From NCBI GenBank assembly GCA_015657535.1, contig JADHZB010001494.1, positions 62,001-126,000 on the forward strand: a DNA stretch of 64,000 nt. Direction: 5' to 3'. The notes under the pieces are model-generated. The model was not told where the DNA came from and did not search any database. It worked only from the letters and a program-made list of their open reading frames with translations. Both the position numbers and the translations under genes were made by a program. This DNA comes from Nephromyces sp. MM_2019. Taxonomy: Eukaryota > Apicomplexa > Aconoidasida > Nephromycida. How positions within the stretch are numbered: position 1 is the stretch's first letter; each line of letters begins with the position of its first letter. Below, piece by piece: positions 25,501-38,000 of this stretch.

Positions 25501-27035
25501 ACTTAGTAGTACGCAATATGGTCAAGCACGCCGTTGAGTGCGCTTTCTACCGTAGCTAATCCTGCAGCTTCGCAAGCAATATTACCTGGTTGCCCCGGTG
25601 TGCCCGCCTGGTTGAAGAGGATAATCCGAGGCTTCCTCGATGAAAAAGTTATGACAAAGGCTTTAATTCGCGCTGGCTATCTACTCATTAACAGGATTGG
25701 CATGCTCTTGATTTATTGTCAAAATAGTTATGTTGGTAGCACGTTGTTAAGTGGGCAGACGCTTAAATTCAAGCAAGCCCCCTCTCCTGCCTCCTGTTGC
25801 ACTCTCCATTGTTACCCATACAAGTTATAGTACGGAATTTCATACCCTGGAGGCGATCAACGGGGCAACATACAATATAAATAATGCTGGAACCAGCCCG
25901 CATTGTAAAGGTATTTAACGAAAATATTCGTAGCCTTGCTTCAATTTATTAGTGAAGGTACCAAGTTTCGTTGTGTAAGCAAGCATGAAGCAAATACCTA
26001 GAAAGTACATTGATATTATTTGGTTGTCAGCTTCATTTTCAATCTAATTTGCTATTGGAAAGAAAAGCTTGCGTGCTGTTTTCTATAAAACTCTAAGTGA
26101 GCGATATGGAGGTCTTTTCAGAGCTATAAAGTCGTAGCAGATTTTCTATTCAATGCTGTACCAAAAACTAATAAGCGACTTCTTAAACTCTGGAACTGCC
26201 CTCTACTCCTTTGCTTAAAATAGTACTCTACTTGCATCGGATTATTGTGCTGTTGATTCTATTACTGCTGGTATGTTTGTGTGTGCCAGAAAAGTAATAC
26301 CGTTATTGCCCGTAAGAAAATAGTGTTTACAACGGATTAACGCAAGGAAGATATCGTCAAAAAAAAAAGTACATATTTAAATCGGAAAGGATGCATCTCC
26401 TTCGCTTTTCATTGGCTGTTCTTTTTGTTTTCCTCCTGAAATACGTTTTAGCTATATTTTGGGGTATCATTCCATTTAGCAACACTGAGTGCATGTTTAT
26501 TCTGTCAAAGCTGAACTTCATACTTTGAAAATGTCGCTGTATGCATACTAATAGGTTCTTTTACCTTTTTCTGAAAATTTCGCTTGCAGCTTTTGTTATG
26601 TTGCATTATTGTAGGCTTTAATGAGGTTTCCTGCAACGAATACATCTTTTCATGATAGTGGTAAATTTTGCTCTATATGTTTTTTTTTGAAAATAAGGAT
26701 AAATATACTAGCATTGCTCGCATTTGTTTCAAAGCTATTTTGGGTAAATTTAGTCTGCCTATTTATGCACACGCAAATGAACTCTTTAACTACAATAATT
26801 TCTCTAATAATTTGGTTTTTTGTATCTTTTGTCACCTAGAGGGAAATAGTGGACATTCAATAATTACGAGACTAGTTTGCTATGCACCGGGCAAGCTTCT
26901 GTAAATATAAATGAGGGCTATCAATATCAAGTTGCTATTCATCACAAGCGATATACAGAATTGTTAAAATATTGTGAAAATTACAGCGAGTTCGCTAAAA
27001 AAGTGAAGAAAATCATAAACTCTTGGGATTAGAAT
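22561..27035. other. Intergenic stretch with no supported gene
   Basis: Base composition is more even than in the introns. Open frames of 85-123 codons occur on the minus strand (23199-22843, 24350-23979, 24951-24694) and one of 98 on the plus strand (25534-25830). None has a recognisable domain or convincing splice signals at both ends. A perfect 27-base tandem duplication lies at 24391-24444. Confidence 0.5.
24391..24444. repeat. Perfect 27-base tandem duplication
   Basis: Two identical adjacent 27-base copies, each starting AATATTGCTGGGTTTGATTC. The perfect match indicates a recent event. It lies in intergenic DNA. Confidence 0.95.
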
Positions 27036-29093
27036 ATGGTAAGCAAATGTATTTTCTTTTATAATTTTGTAAGTCCCTGTTACTTAAAACCACAGGAATG
27101 CTGCTGAGTGCCTTTGATTATGGTGAATCTTAAAATAGAGAGAGTACTGTGCAGATGAACAAAGTTAAAATAGTAAGGTAGCGTCAAGCTTGTAGATTAT
27201 TAAAAAAATGGTGCTCTCAAAGTATAGTTTACGTTGTGGTTGTAAAAAACTTCAATAGGTCTAATTTGAAGCGACATCCACACTTGCTTTTTTGAACACA
27301 CTAGAAAATCCGAGCATCTCAGAGCGATCGATTTTTTTAGTTCTAGAAAAAATTTACTTTTTCATATATTTTGATAGTTATGATTGACAATACTTCTATA
27401 TATTTTTACGCCCTTTAAAGAATTCCAGGAATTATTTACTTCAGGAGAAAGAAGTTTTTCAGTTTTTCGATCGTAACTTTGATGATTACCTGTCAGTCGA
27501 GGAGTTGCATCAAGCCTTAGGAGCTTTGGAAAACACCCCTACGTAGGCTTTTTTTAATCATGATTTAAGTATTTACTGTGTTTGATTATAAGCAAAAGTA
27601 TGTTTCCTTGCCTTAAGGCAATATTTAAGTGATCTAAGCAACCATACTGCACTTCTGGTTTTTTTAGAAGTCTTTGAAAAAAATACAAGGTAATTTCCGT
27701 GGAAACCTATCTAAATTAGTATGTTTTTAATTTTTTTATGCGTGAAATTTTTAAATAATGCATAAATAAATTTGTATCGCTTTTTCAACACTACGAAAGT
27801 GTTTGCCAAACAAAAGTTTAGATATCTTTGGCCTTTTTACTTGGATCTCAAAAAGTTACTAAAATTATTTCGGCAGTTTTGACGAAGTCTCATCTCTGAT
27901 GCTTGAGGAAGGAAAAGAAAAAATTGATTACGCTGATTTTAAGGCAATTGGCTCTAATTTTAAAACAACGAAAAAGTTATCGAAGGAAAAGCTTCAGAAT
28001 CTGTTGCAAGTAGGACGTTTTGAGTAGATAATTATCAAGGCTCTTATATGCCTATAACAACACGGGAAGTAGAACTGCCTTTTTGTAGCACACATTAAAT
28101 AAAACTACAAAGTAGTGGACTTGTCACAAAATTAGATGCACCTTTTGCTGCTTTGTTATACTAACGCAAAAAGGTTGAAAGTTTCATGGCACATTACAGA
28201 AATATCTATCATGAACATTTTTGGCCTGTATTAACTGACTTACTCTGCATGCTTATAATAGGTAGATGTTACCATTATTTGGCTCTTAAACTTTGAAGAA
28301 CCTCTAAGCTATGCTATAGTTTTTAGGTAGTCAGTATAATCTTACATTGCTGTATTCATCAGTAAAATTAGTGTAGTAAATTAGGCTTTAGAATGAAATG
28401 GAATTATCATAAACATGTATTTATCCCAAGCATCAGCTCAAGTGTGAGTTCAACGTTATATATTAGAGTATGCTTGGTTTTGGTGAAGTAAGATGGTTTG
28501 AAACACCTTCAACGAACTGAGAACTATTAAGTGTGAGTTTAACCAATTGCATTCGTGGAGCTCCTTTAGAATTAACTATAGAACATATTAATCAACTGGA
28601 ATTATTTTTATCACTAATTTTTTTGTAGGATTCTTCCAAATTATAGTCTTAGGATTTCATAAGTTGCTAAAATATTAGGTGCTGCAGATTTATTGCTCTT
28701 TGGCTGTAGAATTGTGATCAATGTTAAAATCCGTAGCTTAAAACCCCAAGTACTATACTGGAATTAGAAAATAATAAAAAAGTCGATTAATTTCCAATTT
28801 TACCTCTAAATTTGATAAGGCGTTCAACTCGCCAGACTCTAATAATAGCGTGCTAGACGTGTTGTCTTGACTCCAAATTTCAACTTCAGGTGCTAGATCC
28901 GAATAAAAATGGTCAAATCGATGTGGAGTCGCTAAGATATATCGTTAAAAATTTTGGAGAGCAGCTTACAGCCACAGAATGTAGCTTGCTGTTCACATAT
29001 TTAAATTTGGAAGAGCCTAACGATGGTAAAGCAGGAAAGTCAATCTCAATTAAGGAACTAATCGAAAGACTTATGGGATTAAGTGTGAAGTAG
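27036..29093 (+). CDS. EF-hand protein of calmodulin/myosin light-chain size (5 exons)
   Basis: Exons: 27036-27038 (the start codon alone, then GTAAGC), 27445-27542, 27618-27689, 27877-28009, 28890-29093. All junctions keep phase and give 169 residues, the usual size of calmodulin, centrin and light-chain proteins. The first EF-hand loop is near-canonical: D10, N12, D14, Y16, S18, E21 (DRNFDDYLSVEE), with Asp instead of Gly at position 6. Another loop at residues 105-116 (DPNKNGQIDVES) has good D/N/N ligands but Ser at position 12, with Glu one place early, so calcium binding there may be weak. The middle (58-102) and the C-terminal hand look degenerate. It is probably a calcium-sensing adaptor or myosin/centrosome light chain, but which one cannot be told. 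The one-codon first exon is inferred. A second acceptor at 27428 could give a longer exon 2. Confidence 0.78.
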
Positions 29094-32087
29094 AGACTTA
29101 ATAAGCTTAAAAAGGAGAATCTATTTCAATAACTTTTACTCGAAAAAAATTCATAAAATAAACTTTCAGATGTGGGAAAGTTTCTTATTTGCTGCATCAA
29201 CTAGTTATGAAAATATGCCAATAATAAAAGACACAAAATTAACGAAAATAAGTTGCTTCAAAGAGATAGTCTTCTTAAAATTCAAGCTTTAAGTTTCCCA
29301 ATCACTTGGAATAAAATAATTCGTTCTATAGGAATGTGATAAGCAGAAGTCGGAGAGTATTCAAAATAGTTCCTCGATAAATTTTCATACAAGAGCACAA
29401 ACTCTTTAAATAGCTGAAATCTGACCAAAAGCCTTCCACGGTGGTATCATCAAATTCAGCAACCTTCAAGAGGAATTTTTGGCATGATTTTGCCGTTAGA
29501 AGTACTATCTAGAACTGGTGCTGAGAAACTTTAATTTTACGTGGCTGCTTTTATTTTGTTAAATAAAAAGTTACAATATTCAAAGAAATTAAGTCAAAAA
29601 AATCTTAATTTGCATTAATCTCAGCTAGTCAGAAACTTCAAAATTTTCATTTTGAGGACGTTGTATGCATAGTGCTAGAGCCAAACGTACACTAATTCTT
29701 TGAATTTCTGGCAAGACAAATGTGTGCAAAGCTCTGCTGCTATTTAACAATTAAAAGTGCTAAGGGCTCAAAAAACTACGCCTTACCTTTGAGTGCGCGC
29801 AAATTCATGTGTATGAAGTATTGAAAATATTTTATAGCTTTCACCTTTAAATGTAGAATTAGCTATGGAAAAGTAATATTCCAACGTTGGCAGCTTAGAG
29901 TTGATAAGCTTACCATGGATCAGGTTGGCGGAAATCACGTGAACTTACCTACAAACTACAGGAGTACTTTTTAAGTATTTATCCCCTACCCTAATTTACA
30001 TATAGCTTTCGGAACGACGCAAAAATTCATGAAATAAGGGATTTTATTGCATGGAAAGGGAATCGTGCATTAATGGTAGTCTTTCTGAATGGCGCCTCGA
30101 AACGGCACTCAAACTGCCTAGTAAAACGATGCAATTGATCTATTGAGCAAACTTTTTCACAGTGTGAACAAACCATAATATCACCCGGAAAGGATTAAGG
30201 GGGGTAAAATTTCATAGTTTAGAATATGCTCTGCAAATTTTTCACCGAACAGAGGTGATGATCAAACATGCGCTAGAGCGGTATACTTGATTGACAAGAT
30301 TAATTTTAAAAATTGAAGTAGTCCTGCATGATAATTTGCTGCAGTGTACCCCTAATTCATTTCAAAGCCTCAATGCAATGAAACGTTAACTTAAGTTGCT
30401 GATATGTACACGCCACTATATTATTCGTCGGCGTCTGAGATATACTTTTAGTCACAGCAGTTAAATTTTTGGGCTGACTTCCTAGATAAGGCCTTAAAGC
30501 TTCCTGATGACGAGAAATCGGAGCGCTGAAGTTGTGCTATGCCTTTTTTTTATTGATTTATTCATACTTGGATCGATTGCAAATAGCTCCTAGAATTAAA
30601 AGAAGTGCCATTGGTTTACTACACCAAAGAAAATCAGATGGCCTTCCTTTTATCACAATAGGAGTAAAATGAGCATCACGCTCATACTTTCGCATGACGA
30701 TCTATGGTTACAGTACCTTATAAACATGAAATAACTTGAAAATTAATAGCTAGAAAGGAGCAAAAAATGCGCAAGCGACCTTCAAAAATTAATCGGAGAA
30801 ATGCGTCTTCCTCGTATGCCGCTAAAAACTGATTAGAGTATATTGGAGAAAAAAATCCCTTTCTGAATTTTTTATCGAAAATAAAATATAAGTGATAAAC
30901 CTGCGTTAAATACACAAAGTGCCTTGCTTCCACATTGCCTGTACTGCCACGAGAGGATAGTTAATAGTAGAAAGCAGGGCTTTCGCTGAACTAAGTACCT
31001 CCTTACGTAAGATTATTTTAAGAATTTCTGCAACGCCATAGATCCATCTTGAGTGATTACTAAATATACCTTAGTATGGTTGCAAGTGCGTGTAAGGCAA
31101 CGAATACAACTCTCGGATCCCTTGCAATCCTGTGGACTAGAATACAGCTATTTCCGAAAGTAATGTGTCTTAAATTTCTTAGGGGGTATGAATACGTCAG
31201 GCAATGGTGCAGTGAGATTGCTCTATGCCTATATTGTCCAATTTTGCGCAACACCCTAAAGCAAAACTAGAGTTCACACTTGTGCATCTACCCACGCAAA
31301 ATATTTGGGCAGTTTTTGCTGCTTGCGCATGGCTTAAAGATCAGGTATACATCTGCACAGAGGCATACAAGTACTACGTGACCCTTAATAACATCAATAG
31401 TTATCGGCGCTGCCTGCTAACCGATGATCTTTGTTGTGCCCACCGTTATGGTCGCTGAAGGTAGTAGTTCAGGCATATATATAGAGTGAGTACACGTAAC
31501 ACGTTCGAACCTTCAGGTGCCACCACAGGTTATTGCATGTCCAGCTGAACTTCACAAGTACTCCTCAGTTGAAGTTCGTAGGTCCTCCTCAGTTGCAAAT
31601 CGTCTGTTCCCTATCGATTGTTTTGCTTCTTCTGCGTGGAGGGCATGAGTGCCAGAGCACATATCCTTCAAATACCGAAGGAATACGCTTAGATTTGTTT
31701 TCCTATTCAGCCTAATAAGCTTCGAAGCTGCAATTTGAAAGCGCCTTGGAGGTAGATAACGGAGCGAGTCGTATCGTGTAAGTTAGAAAACTCTTCCAGA
31801 CTTTTCCAAAGATTTCCTGCATACGCTTTGAGGTGCAGCTACAGCTAGTTTTGGGGCTAGTTCGGTTCGATTTCCGTGGGGTGGAGAGCATATGCACCTT
31901 TCAGTCTTGATAGTATCAATGCTGTGGCAGAAATCACTGCATCGCTACATGTGGCCGTCATAATTTTTCATTTTTCTAAGGTAGGTGATATCTTCAGCGA
32001 ATAGTGATCCAAGCCATTGTCCCCTCAAATGACCTTTACCTCTGTTACTACTTTGATTAACTTGTAATTAGTCCAATTTGGTCAAAA
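29094..32087. other. Intergenic stretch between two plus-strand genes
   Basis: It holds the 3' flank of the EF-hand gene and the 5' flank of the GalNAc-transferase. Several open frames of 60-77 codons occur on both strands around 31.0-31.9 kb without domains or consistent splice signals. No promoter element is recognised. Confidence 0.5.
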
Positions 32088-35000
32088 ATGGGACTAGCAG
32101 ATATCAAGGAAGTCATCAAGTGCGGATGGTATCCCGGGCTGCAAAAAAATGTGGGGGTATCAATCATGTATCCCGGATTGTTTGCCTTCATAACCCTCAC
32201 CTTCTTCCTCTCAACTGCTTCATCCCGAGTTGAGACGCTTTTGCATATCGGGTTTTGTATAGTTTATCCGTTTATGATGCTATTTTTATCTTCAAAAATC
32301 ATTGTGAACTCCTTCAAGCTTCAGTCTAAAAGTAAGGCTTTCTGGGTAAGCTTGAATTTACTAGCTGCAGCTTTGTACCTAAACTATCAATGCTCAGTTC
32401 AGCTTTTTTTGACCAAGGAAACTCCGATAGAATTTTCTGCCCGTACGTGGGATCAGAGGGTGGTATTTCCCATTGTGAATGATCGTCCAAATCCAAACAG
32501 GGCTGCCGTTATCTTAGGCCCAGACGGTTAGCTTAGTTTGTGAGTTACAGCATTGTTCGCTCCTTTGAAAAGTTTTTAATTGCATCTTTTTTACTGTTTT
32601 TATTAGTGTGTTTATGGTCATTGCTTTTGTATGTATGAGGATTTATTCCTTGAGCTTTTGGATGGTATATATCACGTGGGGTTGTATGATGACTTACTGG
32701 TGAATGCACGTAGCGAATTCCACGAAATTTTTATGAACTACTGGACGCTATTATTCCTCTAGTAAAAAGCGATGTATAACGCCATTATATCAGCCTTTCT
32801 CTGGTGTGTGTCCCGTACTTTTGTTTCTCCATAAAGGCTTTTCTTGTGATATGAATCCGGTTGACTTGTCAGGCATTAACCTGTTAATTCAGGGTTGAAA
32901 AGCATACATTCTGCGGCTAGAAAATAATCGTTTTAGCGGTGTATTTCTTAATTTTAAAGGGTTCCTTTGCTGTTTAAGTGGTTAGAGTAGCCATTCTTGC
33001 TTCATTTTCTTGTTGCCATGACCGAATACCAGTTAGTACAATGCGTTTTCTTATGTTTTGCGAGATGTAGCACCTCTTTCTTGTGCCCCCATGAGTTTCT
33101 TAAACTGCTTAGGGGAGGTATTATATTCTTTAGTATCCTGGAATCGTTCGATACATCGAAAGCTATTAACCTTAGTGCTAGTTTGCAAGTTTTCTCCAAT
33201 GTAAAAAATTTTTTTTGCTTTAATGCTCATTTTACTGTCTTGAGTTTGTGAAAATCACCTTTTTCTTTGTTCATTAACTTTGTTACTGTCCACTTTGTTA
33301 CGTTCTACGGCTTATAACAACACAATTTAGCCAGCTTCGTTTTAGTTAGAAGTTTGCTAGCATTGTTCTGAATTTCCTGTTAAATATTTGTTTGAAGCTT
33401 TTCCCCCTGATAGGAACGATGAAGTCGCCACTCTCGCACGCAACTTATGATTTCTTGGGTAATCTTGAAGGTAATATCATGCTGGATCCCCCGTTGAAGT
33501 TCAAAGATGAAATATCTGTTATCATTGCGGCTAGGAATGAGGATGATTATATAGAGAAAACCTTATATTATTTGTTCAAGAACACGAACCCATCAGCTTT
33601 GAAGGAGATTATTTTGGTGGATGATTTTAGTACTCGACCTCTCAAGGATCTTCTTTCAAATTTGCCATCTGATCAGTTGCAGAAGATTAGATTCTTGAGA
33701 AATGGTGGGCGGAAAATTGTGTTTTAAAGGCATATACGGAAATTTCTAGAGTTTTTTCGATAAGATTTAAAGATGCAACCAATATGATCTCTTTCAAAAG
33801 CACACTATATAGTTGAGCCAAAATTTCTATGCGATATATTGCTATATATATCCTGGTGTTAACAGTCAAAGAGTGTAACAACCATAGCAATTTAGATAAG
33901 CTCTATCCCATTTTGATAATGAGTGGTATCATATACTTCGTAGTGGTGATTAAGAGTGGATATATGCTCAGAATTTACTATTTCTCCCCAAATATGAGAG
34001 TTTGCTTGATGGAATTTGTAGTTGATTAAATATGTTATTTTATGAACTTGAAAGTGAGGCTTTAAACCTTTACACTCTAATTTCCCTCACGTTTAATAAG
34101 CTTTTTCATGAAACTTAGCTTCTGATATGGTTCATAGCTTTTGTTTAATTTCATACTTTTGTAAAGATATTTTTGCTCATAAGTTAGTGCTAAACTTTCT
34201 GCTTTGCTACTTCATTTTCTTTAGTAGGGTTTTGTAGAGTCTTTACTGCTTTTTTTTCTTATTGAAATTTCTTTGCTATTAATTTTTTTGGAGGATGTAA
34301 TCATTTGAAATCGCAGCTATAAATATACACACTTTTTTTGGTTTGAGCCATTTTTTGAGTTTTATAATGATTCTGTATGCTTTAGAATCACGACTTATAG
34401 GATACTCTTTTTGAATGCATCCGTGAATTCGTCTCTCGCTGGACCCTACATAATGTATTTGCAAGATATTATCAAAAATATATCAAACTGTGTAAATATT
34501 TATTTGCCTGCGCTTCAATCTATGCGACGTTTCAACGGGGTATCTAGTGTATTTTTTTTGGTTAAGAACTGGCGATAATTAGTTCATTTTTTATTTCAAT
34601 AGTAGATGCTCTTTTCTAAATGTAAGCAACTAGCTTATATGAAGATTAACTGTAGCCTATACTTCAAGATAGCCTTGCTGAATAAATCGTCATGCTTGGT
34701 GAATATCAATGAATAATGTGAATTTTTATGTGTGCATTCCCCTCTGGCTACCTCTGTGTGAGCATCTCTCTCTCTGCCTCTGTGTATGCATCTCCTCTAA
34801 TTGATATAAAAGATATTTTAGGAACTCATTGTGAGCTAAGTTAAAGTAAAAAACATCTAAATTTTTTTATTGCTGCTCAATGAGTAGCAGTGTAAGCTAA
34901 ACCACGTAGTTTCACCATAAAATGGAGTAGTCTTATGGCGAATTTTTTCACAAGGAAGTTACTCTATTATGCAAATTCTAATTTTCTAGCTGGTTAAGAC

Positions 35001-38000
35001 GCTCGGCTGCAAGTTGTAGTTTCATATCTCCGCTTTCACTCAATCTGGTTATCATCTCATACTATTTCCCCCAATTTTTTTTCTTTAAAAACACCTTCTA
35101 GATGTACCCGAAGGATTAATACGCTCCCGATTATTTGGGGCGGAAGCTGCGATATCAGACGTGCTCTTTTTCTTAGACGCTCATTCTCAAGTTAGGAGTG
35201 GATGGTTAAGTCCTCTTTTGGCTCATTTACATGCGAGTTACCGAAGAATAATCTGCCCTCGTATACATGATATCGACGGAATATCCTGGCAGGATAAGGG
35301 TACTAGCGGATTAAAAATGAGATTTGACTGGTAGGGCGGTAAAAATGCAAAAAATACCAATTTAGTTTGAGCAAGAGAGAGGATTTTCCGTAATTCTGCT
35401 ATTTTTGAGGGTTTTTTTCATTGGAAAATTTTAAAAACAGAAGATGTACATACATCTTAATTCTGCTATTTTTTGGAAAGCTACTTACTTCTATCCTTCC
35501 TGGCTTATTTCTAGCACATCTATACTTTGTTAGATGAGATATAAAGAATTCTTTTAACAAATATAGAATATAATATTCATTGAAAGGAGGAATTATTACT
35601 GCCTTTTGTATCAGTGAAAAACTATCGAATGTAGTCTGCTTTGGACGTACGTTTTCTAACCTCTAATGCAAGTATTTATTTGCTCTTTTGTTTACTTGTA
35701 AATAGTATAGTTGCAGATTTTTTTATGTAATTCAGGCACTTTGAATTTTCGTGGTATGAAGATAATGATGAAGATGTGCCACTAGCTGCTGGTGGTATAT
35801 ATGCGATCACTAAACAGTGGTGGAATCAGATTGGTAAGTCTCGCACTTTTTCAATTTTTTTTATGTTTTTATTCGTCTTTTTTCTCGCTACCCAATGTGC
35901 CTAAAGTGTGATGAATTGTTTAATTGCAGAGGCCGTAGCTTTAGTTCTTCTGTGTAGCGATTTTTCATTTGGTATCTAAGCACATTTCTTTGAAGTTTGC
36001 AAGTTATGCAGAGTGAAAAAAGATTGAACTGAATATAGTTCGTTAAAATGTTAATTTATTTTCCATTTTATGTGGTTGTTTCGTGGATTTTTTTGGTAGC
36101 ATTTAACTGGAGAAATACGCTATAAATTGACTGAAGGATACTTGATGAAATTTTCAAAATTGCGTTTTTCTCGGAATCTACAAATATATGACTAGCTAGT
36201 ACCTTTTATATGCTTGATGGAAAATGTTTAATTTCCATTCCATTGCTTTTTGTTGGTAATTCTTATAAAGGGGTGTTATTTGATGAGTTTAACTGTAAAA
36301 AAAAATCGAAAATATTTAATTTCCCCTTTTTTTAGACTTTAGTTTTTGACTGCTAGCTTTTGTTCATATAAAAGATATAAGCAGTTTTGTATTTGCGTGT
36401 GCTTATATCTTTTTTTAAAGCATATTTGTACCAGTTTTTGTGCAAAAGTTGAGATATTTTGTTTGGATAATCTGTTTATCGCTATGCATGATAGTCGCGA
36501 AAGAGTTCATTACGTCTATGTGCACAGCTTCATACATTTTTCCAGTTTTTTATACTGAAGCTATCTACATACAGTATATTTTTGACGATATGCCTCAGTT
36601 GTACATCTAACGGCCCTTTCTATTAAAGCCAAAAAATTCTGGTTTCCAGCTTTTAACAAAAAAATTGTGTGATTAGGGATATGTCTGTAATAAATGATTT
36701 TTACAGGAGTTGATAGTACCAATTTGAATCGTTTAAGACCTCGAATTACTTTGCACATGATTTTTCAATTTAAATTTTAAAGTTTTAGTTTCTGAGTTGA
36801 AAGTTCGCTTCAATTCTCATTTTATGTTCGTGAGTATGTGCTTTTTTTTCAGATCAGTACGATGATCAGCTTTATGAATGGGGAGCAGAAAACATTGAGC
36901 AATCAATAAAAGCATGGTTATGTGGGGGCGATATACGAATTTCAAAAGCTTCGAACATCGGACACGTGTTTGATAGGTTTGTACTTTGAGATTTTTTATG
37001 GTTGCATCTTCTAAATGGCTGAATTCCTTGTTAAAGCGTGAATTTCTGCGTTTTGGACGCTGTGCCTGCCTAGCGTTTACTATTGCCTTGATATGCCAGT
37101 TTTAGGAAAGGACATAAAACCACAAGGCTTAAGGCTCAGTGTATGCCCACACTGTGTGTGTGTGTGTGTGTGGTGTACGTACACTGCAGCCCATCCCCTA
37201 CACCCATGAAATTGCAGCGAAAAAAGAGGATTTCCTTGATTAATAGCATCATCATATATACTTGGAGGAGAGGAAAATTTTGTTTGTGAAAATGGTGAAA
37301 AAAAAGTATTAATTTGAGAGGCTCTAAATAAAGTAGAATTTAGCGGCGTTGCAGATAAAAAGGGGGTTTTTTGCTATTATTTATGTCATGGAATGTCATC
37401 TTTCATCCGTGAATAACCTGCTGCGTTTCATTTCTTTTTCTTCTTATTTGAAATGCTCTACAGGTGTTCTAATAATTTTCCAGTGTCTAAATTAGTCTTT
37501 CCTTCTCCTTCTACAGTAGATCTCGCCCCCCATAACTATAGCATTCCCTTTTTGAGGTGCATAATACATGCACACGCTCACACGCTCGTACGCTTATTTG
37601 TTTCAAGTTAAAAGAATGCCTACAAAGAATCATAGCAGACGAATGTATATAGAAGATTTTTTCTCCAGACCTCCTATTTTAATGATTGAAATACTCCCTG
37701 CATACATTGCAACCCTTCCTCTCAGACCAGCAAAGCCTAATGAAGGTAATAAGCTAGTTGAAAGGATACAGCTGAATCAGAAAAGGGTAGCGAAAACCTG
37801 GCTGGATAACTACTATGCTTACTTTATTAGAATCCATAAAGAAGCTAGCGAATTACCAGATGTTGATGTCACTGAAAGGCTAGAATTGCGAAAGAATCTA
37901 GGCTGTGCTAGATTCAAGTGGTATGTTGATAGGTTTCATACCAACTTTGAGAGGAGTGCACTTCTCTTTCACGAGAGGCTCCACATCAAGCATGTGGCAT

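Noticed and set aside
34975..35050. tRNA-like stretch (AGCTGGTTAAGACGCTCGGCTG) inside a GalNAc-transferase intron
   Set aside because: The A-box and D-arm look fair, but the anticodon stem is weak, the T-loop has a mismatch (TTCATATC) and no paired acceptor stem was found.
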